From assembly GCA_032718475.1 (NCBI GenBank), contig JAUCBJ010003464.1, positions 1-22,090 of the forward strand: a DNA stretch of 22,090 nt. The letters run 5' to 3'. A program made the translations under genes and the position numbers. The notes under the pieces were generated by a model. That model was not told the DNA's origin. It searched no databases and saw nothing but the letters and a program-made list of their open reading frames with translations. The DNA is from Nemertoderma westbladi. Taxonomy: Eukaryota; Xenacoelomorpha; Nemertodermatida; Nemertodermatidae. Positions 1 through 6,944 of the stretch are shown piece by piece (position 1 is the stretch's first letter; each line of letters begins with the position of its first letter).

Positions 1-540
1 AGAATTTTTGTTTCGTACTTTTCAACAAAAATACCACCATTTTTCAAAATAATTTTCAAATTGTAAAAAAGCTCGTTTGTTTTTTTTCGTAAAAAATGTT
101 ATAACAGATGAACAAATGCAAATCTAAAATTTTTTTCAAATTATAATATTGCGCAAACTAGTAGCTGTCATTTGATACCAAAAACTTACAAATGGGGTTC
201 ACGACTCAAATTCAAAACCAGATTAATTAGATGCAATAATATCACAGAAACACAATGGCGTTTACAGAATTCAATAAGATGCTAAAATAGCCGAGATATT
301 GGTGTTTTCAGTTTAAATATTATTCAAAATTTGAAAACGATCTGTGATTGGTCGTGATGTCACTGTATGCCTCGGGATCCCATTGATATCACCATTCAGA
401 TACCCAATACTATCTTTGTGTAAATTAGGCAGTTTATTACGGTACACAGGTACTACTGCTACATTAGTACTGTAGTGCAGTGCAGCAGTTACCGGTACAA
501 GGACAAGCATTCCAGCACTGCTTACTCTGATACTTGTTTA
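1..540. other. AT-rich stretch, no gene seen
   Basis: The sequence is AT-rich with many A and T runs. No ORF here resembles a known protein on either strand, and I see no RNA gene. A small minus-strand ORF at 313-510 has no recognisable content. Confidence 0.6.
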
Positions 541-543
541 TTT

Positions 544-643
544 ATATGGCGAACGGAGAGTACCCGGGACAACAGCAAGAACTAAGGTAGCGAATATGGC
601 GAACGGAGAGTACTTGGAGTAACGGCAAGTCACTAGACTAGCC
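544..643 (+). repeat. 50-bp tandem duplication upstream of LINE A endonuclease
   Basis: The words atatggcgaacggagagtac at 544-563 and 594-613 are identical. They are followed by diverged but alignable sequence (aacagcaag / aacggcaag), so the period is 50 bp with two copies. The pair directly precedes the recognisable endonuclease reading frame of LINE A. It could be part of that element's 5' region, where short tandem units are common in LINEs, or an unrelated local duplication. Confidence 0.6.
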
Positions 644-1974
644 TCAGTAAACACCCTAACACTCGGGTCCCCAATGCGACAAGGTGAGCTGACTGCCTTG
701 GCAGATAAGCTTTCTCTTAGTGCAGTGGGTGTTCAAGCCGAATGCAGACTGGACAGACTGATGAGGTTCTGATTAAGGACATGGGGGGCAGTTGGCGACT
801 CGCCCTCGCTTCAGCAGATGATAGTGGCAATTGTGGAATTTGTCTATTGATGAATCCAACTGCACATGCAGCATTGGACAAAATAGACCAAATCTCTAAC
901 CGCATCATCCGTTGCCACTTCTCATGTTCTGGAAGACTGGCTAAGAAGTTTCCTAAGGTGGTCCTGATTGTCTGCTACTCTCTAACTAGTGTTGCCCCTG
1001 TAGAGGAGGTGGAAAATTTCTACCAGAATCTACAAGCAGCTACTGATGGAGTGGATCAGCATGCATTCTTAACATTCCTGGGAGACTTTAATGCAAGTCT
1101 GCATCAATCACCTACATCACCCTGGGTCTATAGCAATAGTGTTAACCGAAATTCCGTCCATCTTCAGGATTTTATCTCTGGAAATGGATTGTTTTCGGCT
1201 GGAACCCAGTTCAAGAAGCGAACTGGAAAGCTATGGACTCATAGTGGACCCATTGGTCACAAGTCCCAGATAGACCATATCCTGTTTCGTAGGAAATACA
1301 GGAGCTCTATACAAGACTGTAATGCATTTACACTACGACCCTTCTCCAGTGATCACCACCTTATTGTGGCCAAGGTAAGACTTAGTCTGCGTGCAAGCAG
1401 AACAACGAAATCTGCCTTGCCGCGGCATGACTGGTCCTCTCTGTTGCAACAGCCAAGTGTGAGATCCAGCTTCAATCTACAGCTGAGCAACAGGTATGAG
1501 GTTCTTGCCTCTGAGGCGGCAGATCACTGTGAGGGCTATACTGCCTTCACTGAGGTGGTTAAGTTAGCAGCTGCAGAAACAGTTCCTGTATACCCTCGAA
1601 ACAGGAAACGACTGGACTGACAACAAAATTCAGAAGTGCCAAAATGACCTCTACAAGGCACAGAAAGAGTGCCGACTCAAACAGACTACAGCGGCCAAGA
1701 ATGCAGTTAAGGCTGCATCTAGATCCCTGAACAGGCAGTACTGTGTTAATTTACAGGAGCTAATAAACCAACAGGTTGATACCATCAATGATGCTGACGA
1801 CAGCAGGCAATCATCCCAGGCATGGAGATCGATCAACTTGCTTGCTGGTCAAAAAAGCCAACCAACCACCAAGGTTAAGGCTGAATCACCAGCCGATCGC
1901 CTCAATGGTTGGAAGGCCCACTTTGAAAAGCTCCTCAATAATGACATATCAACACCAAACCTTCTAAGGTTCCG
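632..1974 (+). pseudogene. LINE A, 5' half: AP-type endonuclease and linker (broken)
   Basis: This is the apurinic-like endonuclease domain of a non-LTR retrotransposon, the enzyme that nicks target DNA for target-primed reverse transcription. The reading begins near 632 in one frame (ASVNTLTLGSPMRQG, then LSLSAVGVQ), where the family usually has an N-motif and a QE motif. It shifts by one base near 745-765 into the frame of 742-1617. That frame carries GDFNASLH, SQIDHILF and the catalytic SSDHHLI. A second shift near 1612 returns to the first frame, which reads through a charged linker (KAQKECRLKQ, then WKAHFEKLLNND) to about 1974, where homology stops abruptly. The expected catalytic QE is degraded to QAE. 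The matching RT half lies at 6945-8580. The clade is not assigned; it belongs to the group often annotated as craniofacial development protein 2-like. It is a dead copy, and any ATG-started ORF inside it is not a functional gene. Confidence 0.85.
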
Positions 1975-2063
1975 AGGACGACCACCAAGGATCGACCGTA
2001 TTCCTTCGTCCCATACTTCTCCTGGAAGTCTTCGCGATTCTGGATAACTGATATACGTTCCTC

Positions 2064-2492
2064 TCACAGCGTCGCCGTACACTCCGCTAGGTTTCCCCAG
2101 TGGGTGAGGTACGTACTCTTGTTGTCGACGAAACTTTGGCATCGCGCCAACGTAATCGCTTTCGAGGTGGGCGTCGCGTTTCCCTCGCTGTCATATATCA
2201 AACATCGGGATTGGTAGACGCTTTGCCGGAACGTTTCCCAGAATGACAACTCCGCTCCTCCGGTTGCCTTTGCGTTCCGAGTTCTTTTCAGTCTCGTACT
2301 AGCATCGGACAACTGGAGCTCTCGTAGATTATGGGAATCCGGTCCCTCTCGCCCGGAGAATTTAATGATTCGCATGTTCTCAGCTATCAGGGCGTTCCAT
2401 TCTGTATCAAAGTTAGGAGATACAGGCTGTGGATATTCCAGTAAATCGAGTGTATTACGTATTTCGCCGAGAATTTGGCGATTTGGGTCCAT
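2064..2492 (-). CDS. Unrecognised ORF, 142 codons
   Basis: I do not recognise this protein. It starts with a true ATG (minus strand, 2492) and begins MDPNRQILGEIRNTLDLLEY. It is hydrophilic with no signal peptide, membrane segment or cysteine motif. GC content is higher than in the flanking AT-rich DNA, which suggests a coding origin. It ends at a TGA (2064-2066), and a continuation in another frame down to about 1975 (GTYISYPESRRLPGEVWDEG) may be its original C-terminus after a frameshift. It lies inside the block that splits LINE A, so a mobile-element origin, for example a gag-like or ORF1-like product, is possible but not shown. Confidence 0.4.
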   Translation of the reverse strand: MDPNRQILGEIRNTLDLLEYPQPVSPNFDTEWNALIAENMRIIKFSGREGPDSHNLRELQLSDASTRLKRTRNAKATGGAELSFWETFRQSVYQSRCLIYDSEGNATPTSKAITLARCQSFVDNKSTYLTHWGNLAECTATL

Positions 2493-2559
2493 ATTTTCAA
2501 TTATGTCCGTTGCAAATTTAAGTAAGTTAATTATAAATCCAGAAAGTTTGATTCTATAG

Positions 2560-2790
2560 TGACTGCAGAATAATTCAGTTTATTTGTAATTCAGTTTATT
2601 AATTATTATTGCTATATAGGCATCTACCATCTTATTGCTACTACATTCAGTATTTACAGTTACTATAGCTATACAATTATATCCAACCAGTTTTTGACTT
2701 TTTATGTCCTCTTCTTTTTCCAATTCTTTTCCTTTCTATATTTTATACATTTTTTTTGTCTTTTTTCATTTCTCATTTATTACTCATTTC
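2560..2790. other. AT/T-rich intergenic stretch
   Basis: Long T-rich runs with TTTTCATTT-like words that grade into the following 20-bp repeat. The open frames here are low-complexity Phe/Ser/His products of T-rich DNA and are not supported as genes. Confidence 0.5.
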
Positions 2791-2890
2791 ACATTTCATC
2801 ATTTATTTCCACATTTCATCATTTATTTCCACATTTCATCATTTATTTCCACATTTATTACACATTTCATTTATTTCCATTTCATCATTG
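2791..2890 (+). repeat. 20-bp tandem repeat
   Basis: The unit acatttcatcatttatttcc occurs three times without change at 2791-2810, 2811-2830 and 2831-2850. It then continues as degenerate, shortened copies to about 2890. Confidence 0.9.
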
Positions 2891-3066
2891 GGGTTATAGC
2901 CCCCCGGCTATCATCATTTGTTATAAGCGCAGCACCAGGGTGCGCATCATTACATTTTCATCATCATACGTGTCATCATTCAGTTTATAGTAGGGTTTTC
3001 TGTTTCTTTTCATCATTTCCAACTACATCCAATCATCTTCTTTGGGAAATTTTCGTTGTGGAAGGG

Positions 3067-3445
3067 GTGTTACGCGGCAATCTGGGATCTACAGCTGGGC
3101 TAGTTACACCGCCTACGCCCCAAACTGCACACGTAACACCAGGGACCCACCAGAATAACACTCCCAACAACATAAAGCTCAGCCAACGAAGTCATGTGGG
3201 ATGGGGTTACGCAACATTCTGGGATCTACAGCTGGACTAGTTACACCGCCTACGCCCCAAAATCCACGCAACGGTCCCACCAGAATAACGCGACTGAGAA
3301 ACATAAAACCTCTATCGACGAAGTCATGTGGATGCACCATGGATCTACCAGAATAACGGGATAGAGGGGGTGTTGCGCGGCAATCCGGGATCTACAGCTG
3401 GACTAGTTACACCGCCTACGCCCCGAACTGCGCACGCAATGGACA
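3067..3445 (+). repeat. Three imperfect tandem copies of a ~140-165 bp unit
   Basis: The core gggatctacagctgg plus ctagttacaccgcctacgcc recurs at 3084, 3221 and 3387, with spacings of 137 and 166 bp. Between cores, the words ccaccagaataac and cgaagtcatgtgg also recur in the same order. So the whole unit, not only the core, has been duplicated. No coding or tRNA homology was seen. It could be a satellite remnant or part of a larger dispersed element. Confidence 0.8.
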
Positions 3446-3791
3446 ACACAATACAACACAATGGATACAATGAATTCCACTTCAAATCTTTACCATTTCC
3501 AATAATCCAATATAGTTGGTCCTGATGACCAAAATCAGGAGGAATAATATATAAACTACCCTGCGTCAGTCGAAACATCTGCACGGTGACGCTGGACTCC
3601 ACATTTTATTTATTATAGGAAGCGGATCTTGGGGTCTTAGCCTCGAATGATAAGTTTATTTTACCGAAAATAACTTATCTTTTATTGGCGCAATTGTAGG
3701 ACTAATCCCATCACATGCGTACTTTTTAACCGGGTAGTGTACAAATTTAGGAATCACGTAATTTTTTCTTGAAATTAATATCTCATATCTC

Positions 3792-3845
3792 TCCAAACCA
3801 CGTACGCGTTTCGACCTTTCTGGGTCTCATCAGCGTGGTGTCGGA
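3792..3845 (-). ncRNA. Type I hammerhead ribozyme
   Basis: All conserved core parts are present in order on the minus strand. CTGATGA is at 3833-3827. Stem II is GACC/GGTC (3826-3823 with 3816-3813) around loop CAGAAA. GAAA is at 3812-3809. Stem III is a minimal self-complementary ACGCGT (3809-3804). Position 17 is A (3803), giving a GUA cleavage triplet. Stem I is ACCACG/CGTGGT (3839-3834 with 3802-3797), extended past an internal bulge by TCC/GGA (3845-3843 with 3794-3792). Predicted cleavage is between 3803 and 3802. A very short palindromic stem III is typical of minimal hammerheads in animal retroelements, which are reported to work best as dimers. GUA rather than GUC is permitted but may be slower. 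Confidence 0.85.
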
Positions 3846-3903
3846 TTCGAACCTGGGACCTCGAGGTGGAAGCCGAGACTACAACCACTAGGCCACAGGT
3901 TCT
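3840..3903 (-). promoter_or_regulatory. tRNA-like pol III head (A and B boxes)
   Basis: The minus strand contains TGGCCTAGTGG (A-box-like, about 3895-3885) and GGTTCGAATCC (B-box-like, about 3853-3843). Between them lies an anticodon-arm-like segment with loop CTTCCAC. The whole resembles tRNA-Glu or tRNA-Gly. The acceptor stem and the 3' half after the B box are replaced by ribozyme stem I, so this is an internal RNA polymerase III promoter of a SINE-type element and not a functional tRNA gene. The B box overlaps the outer part of ribozyme stem I. Confidence 0.75.
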
Positions 3904-3966
3904 TGAGATATGGAGTATTAATTTCAAAGCCAGCTGCCATTTTATTAGCCCCTGATTTTTTATTAT

Positions 3967-4359
3967 TGATAGTCACAATGTGTTGGCAAGCTGTATTTTT
4001 CGAGGTGTTTGTTATTATACATTTATTATAGGAAGGGATCTTGGGGTCTTAGCCTCGAATGATAAGTTTATTTTACCGAAAATAACTTATCTTTTATTGG
4101 CGCAATTGTAGGAGAGGTTTGGAGAGATATGAGATATTAATTTCAAGAAAAATTACGCGATTCCTAAATTTGTACACTACCCGGTTAAAAAGTACGCATG
4201 TGATGGGATTAGTCCTACAATTGCGCCAATAAAATATAATTTATTTTCGGTAAAATAAACTTATCATTCGAGGTTAAGACCCCTAGATCCCTTCCTATAA
4301 TAAATGTATAATAACAAATATCTCGATAAATACAGCTTCCCAACACGTTGTTACTATCA
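3967..4359. repeat. Large palindrome, 147-nt arms around a 99-nt loop
   Basis: The left arm (3967-4113) and right arm (4213-4359) align as inverted copies over the same length with scattered substitutions and no net indel. Shared words include cgcaattgtagga with its complement, and ttgttattatacatttattatagg with its complement. The arms contain the tail of the short retroelement plus about 50 bases beyond it, so the inverted duplication includes flanking DNA. The loop (4114-4212) is the unique 5' part of the inverted copy. Confidence 0.85.
4116..4305 (+). mobile_element. Inverted partial copy of the short retroelement
   Basis: This plus-strand copy matches the complement of 3608-3799 nearly throughout (ggtttggagagatatgag through cctataataaat). 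It lacks the tRNA head and the ribozyme core. Its first matching base corresponds to minus-strand position 3799, three bases downstream of the predicted ribozyme cleavage site. It forms the loop and most of the right arm of the palindrome at 3967-4359. Confidence 0.75.
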
Positions 4360-4759
4360 GGAAAGCAGGAGAATCATCCGATGCAATAGAGTGTTCCTTC
4401 ACACCCGCCACTTCACTGCGAGTCCGGGTCCACTCACACAACCAAAGACACAAACCCAGCCCCCAGCCACACCGGCTGGACCTAATCCCAATGTACCAGC
4501 AACACAACCCACAGCGCTGCAACAGGACGAATCGAGCACCCCTCTCAGCGCGAGCCCCAAACGATCGTGGGCCGACATCGCGAGGGCACCAGCGAACCCC
4601 CCACCCCCCATAACCTCGTACCGAGCCCCAACACGACAACACCGACCCACCCCATGCCCATACATTCCCGCTCATTCTAGGAGTATGGTGGTTTTAGTGA
4701 AGCATAGTCCAAACTGTAAGATTATGCAACTTGCGGTGTTATCGGCAGGACTGATGTAA
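4304..4759 (+). pseudogene. Pro/Thr-rich ORF fragment, possible ORF1 remnant
   Basis: This is a 151-codon open frame. Its first ~20 codons lie in the palindrome arm and are unlikely to be original. The middle, about 4420-4680, is GC-rich and encodes a proline/threonine/glutamine-rich stretch with SPKRSWADIARAP. A SWAD-type motif of this kind occurs in linkers of some LINE ORF1 proteins, but the match is too short to assign. The opposite strand is also open here, which can result from composition alone. I would not call a gene from this without homology. Confidence 0.25.
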
Positions 4760-5027
4760 GTTTTATGACTATTGTATCCTATTATGATGCATAAATAAAT
4801 AATGGTAAAAACTACGTTCTGGGGTTAAAAGCACCCAAAAATTTCAAATCTGCATTCAAAAACAGCATATTTCATCAATATTTGTGTATGTGTATGTTTA
4901 AATATGTATCACGGTGAAGGGTCTATTTATTTGACTCAGGCCATGCCTGGAGGCTGTGCAGTTGTGTTTATTGTACCGGTACCTTCACTGCACACTGTGT
5001 TGCATTACTTACCGTCTGACCGGAATT

Positions 5028-5321
5028 GTAGTACTACAATGTTACAGTATTACTTAGTTGACATTATACTGATGAGTGACTGCCATTATATCAGTTCTTA
5101 CACTTCTCATAATCACTGTTCCCCTCTGTACGGATAGACTATATGGCGCATTGCATGGATGTACCGTACTGATCCGTTACCTTTCTCATACAGTTTGTAC
5201 TACAGAATACTATGGGGTCCCATGTCTCAGTCTCATGTCCCCATATCCCATATACATACAGTATATATAATAATAAGATGAGGCACGTGAGTCCTATCTC
5301 ATAGTCCGTGGTATCCTCACA
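5028..5321 (-). repeat. 3' LTR edge of a Ty3/gypsy element (distal end uncertain)
   Basis: On the minus strand the sequence after the polypurine tract starts TGTGAGGATACC at 5321, the expected TG start of an LTR. A TATATATAC promoter-like word lies at about 5270-5262. The far end is not fixed. The palindrome tgtagtactaca at 5028-5039 could supply a terminal CA-type end. Poly(A)-signal words (AATAAA on the minus strand) near 4972 and 4929 would instead argue for a longer LTR reaching about 4880. No second LTR is in the window for comparison. Confidence 0.5.
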
Positions 5322-5331
5322 CCCCCTCTCT
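5322..5331 (-). promoter_or_regulatory. Polypurine tract (plus-strand primer of the LTR element)
   Basis: AGAGAGGGGG on the minus strand sits immediately before the TGTG at 5321. It lies about 20 bases downstream of the integrase stop codon. That is the expected place and composition for the primer of second-strand synthesis. Confidence 0.7.
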
Positions 5332-5350
5332 AGCTTGTTGCTATGCAACG

Positions 5351-5737
5351 AGCTTATTTTTGATCCCCAAGTCTGTCAGGGGACCGACGTGAACGAGTCG
5401 GGTATTCTTTCCTAGCTGGGATTAACTGCATTGAAACAAGGTTCGGATCCCAGCGAAGTGTGTTGCGAGTGTTTTTCCAAGGACGTGGTGGTGGTTTTGT
5501 GTCCATTTCCCCAGTGGGAGTACTGTCACTAACCATTGCGGTGTTCTTCAAGAGGAGATAGCGATTGCGCGTGAGGAGTCGACTAGACGGGGTGCGCACC
5601 TTGTAAGCGCGATGTGGAGAGCACTCCACTACAGTTCCAATGAGGTCCCATCTCTTAGAAGACAGGTTCTGAATTAGAACTGGGGTTTGTATTGATAATT
5701 GTGGAAGGTGTACGTCTACCACGCAATAGTACCTATC
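5351..5737 (-). pseudogene. Ty3/gypsy integrase C-terminal fragment
   Basis: This is the tail of a retroviral-like Pol protein. The diagnostic run is VLIQNLSSKRWDLIGTVVE, followed by YKVRTPSSRLLTRNRYLLL. This is the small barrel/GPY-type C-terminal domain found after the integrase core in Ty3/gypsy elements. It is followed by a basic, proline-rich tail (RRSPDRLGDQK) and a stop at about 5351. An in-frame stop (TGA on the minus strand, 5740-5738) precedes the fragment. No integrase core, RNase H or RT is present upstream, so the element is 5'-truncated. No ATG starts this frame; the longest open read begins at a GTG (5722). The polypurine tract and LTR follow directly. It is a defective remnant. 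Confidence 0.8.
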
Positions 5738-5739
5738 TC

Positions 5740-6010
5740 ACTTCGTTTCAATATTTCACTCACTTGCTAGGCTCGTTCGTGTAAATTTTAACATTCGTGA
5801 CTGCAACGGCGTGAGATAAAGTCCCACATTATACACATAAAAAATAGTTAATAATTAATTTCTAAACTTCCATGGAAATAATTATTGTCAAGTAGGCCTA
5901 TATACTGTACAATGTAAAGTAAATTAAAGTACCAGTATAAAGTTTTATGGCAAATTTATTAAACTACAATATCTGCTGTATATTTAATATTGTAGAGTTG
6001 TATAATCATA
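5740..6010. other. AT-rich stretch, no gene seen
   Basis: No recognisable protein or RNA. It lies between the broken gypsy fragment and the (TAG)n tail of LINE B. It contains one copy of the palindrome TAGGCCTA, which recurs in the window. Confidence 0.5.
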
Positions 6011-6012
6011 TA

Positions 6013-6918
6013 CTACTACTACTACTACTAGGTCGAGCAAACTCGGACAGTGGAAATGAGATCCTTCCAGGCTTCCCGATTCTCCATATTTGTCGCAATT
6101 TCATTTCACTCAAGTTCAGTATCCCTTTCAAGTTGATTTATATATGTTATGGCTGGTCGTCCACGACTACGCTTTCCATGAGTTGGTTGCCAGAAAAGTA
6201 GATCTAGTATGACCTCGTCTTTACTACGCCAGCAGTTCCCACTGAATGTTAATCTGCATTCACGGAGGGTGGTTGATACAGGTGGTACTGTACCATAAAG
6301 CTCGGCGTTTGTCATGTATTGTCTCCAGCTGATGTTTAGGGCTGCCCTTAGTAGTCTTGTGTAGCAACCATCAATTCGTTGTTCAAGTGATTTAGTCAGT
6401 GTCCAGATCTCACCCCCGTATAAAAATACACTTTCCACTGTGGCTCGAAAGAACTTACATAGTCTTCAGGTACCTGGAGAGATCTGATTTCCAGATGGTA
6501 TCAATTTTTGATAGAGCTACCCAAGCCTTTGCTTTCCTAACTTCTACAGTAAGTCCTTTTTGCTACTCTCCATCAATGATCCAAGGTACTGGAAGTCGTC
6601 GACCTTCCTTAGTTGATTATTATCAATGGTTGTCAAGATTCCATCAACATCAAAGGTCATGAATTCGGTCTTGGTAGCATTTATATGCAATCCAACCTCC
6701 TTAGCAGCCCTCGCCACTTTATTTAGTAGAAGCTGTGCATCTGCTAGCGTATTATAGAGCAGGGCGATGTCATCCGCAAAGTCGGTGTCTGTGACTGTAG
6801 TTGCCGGATATCTACTACTTCTGCATTCTTGAAGTGTGAATCCCAGATCTTCACCCTTTGTGGCCGTCCTCATTGCGTAATCCAGCACAATTACAAATAG
6901 TAATGGTGCTAATGTGTC
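6013..6918 (-). pseudogene. LINE B, 5'-truncated RT 3' half with (TAG)6 tail
   Basis: This is the minus-strand remnant of a non-LTR retrotransposon. It opens in the middle of RT motif B: DTLAPLLFVIVLDYAMR at 6918-6860, with the preceding LQG already lost. It continues through the catalytic TDFADDIALL (about 6790-6760) and VGLHINATKTEFM. After a frameshift near 6540-6440 it reads the C-terminal region (LYGGEIWTLTKSLEQRIDG, then GRPAITYINQLERD). It ends in six TAG units at 6030-6013, the same tail type as LINE A. The protein is clearly of the same broad clade as LINE A but a distinct family, because the region between motifs B and C differs throughout. 5' truncation is the normal outcome of abortive target-primed reverse transcription. 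Confidence 0.85.
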
Positions 6919-6944
6919 AAAGCAGATTTTGTTATGCTATATGG

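Larger units (their letters stand above)
3608..3903 (-). mobile_element. tRNA-headed short retroelement with hammerhead ribozyme
   Basis: Read on the minus strand, the element begins with a tRNA-like head (3903 to about 3840), passes through a hammerhead ribozyme (3845-3792), and ends in an AT-rich tail that finishes near CTATAATAAAT at 3608. Two partial copies of the tail lie just to the right: 4113-4018 on the minus strand, and 4116-4305 on the plus strand. This makes it a repeated, mobile unit. It has no coding capacity, so any movement would depend on a partner reverse transcriptase. Ribozyme-bearing short retroelements are known in animals (schistosome Smα, animal retrozymes, Penelope-like elements). 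Placing this one in any of those families is inference. Confidence 0.7.
3771..3925. repeat. Short inverted arms enclosing the tRNA head and ribozyme
   Basis: GAAATTAATA (3771-3780) and CATATCTC (3784-3791) are perfectly complementary to TATTAATTTC (3916-3925) and GAGATATG (3905-3912). Three non-pairing bases separate the two parts in each arm. The tRNA-like head and the hammerhead lie between the arms. Confidence 0.85.

Noticed and set aside
3840-3903. Functional tRNA gene
   Set aside because: A and B boxes are present, but there is no matching acceptor stem and the 3' half runs into the ribozyme; it is a SINE-type head.
5069-5076. Second hammerhead (CTGATGAG on the plus strand)
   Set aside because: No stem II with a following GAAA and no cleavage triplet within reach. 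The same holds for CTGATGAGG at 758.
6400-6940. LINE A 5' inversion by twin priming
   Set aside because: LINE B differs from LINE A across the RT region between motifs B and C, so they are two families and not two parts of one copy.
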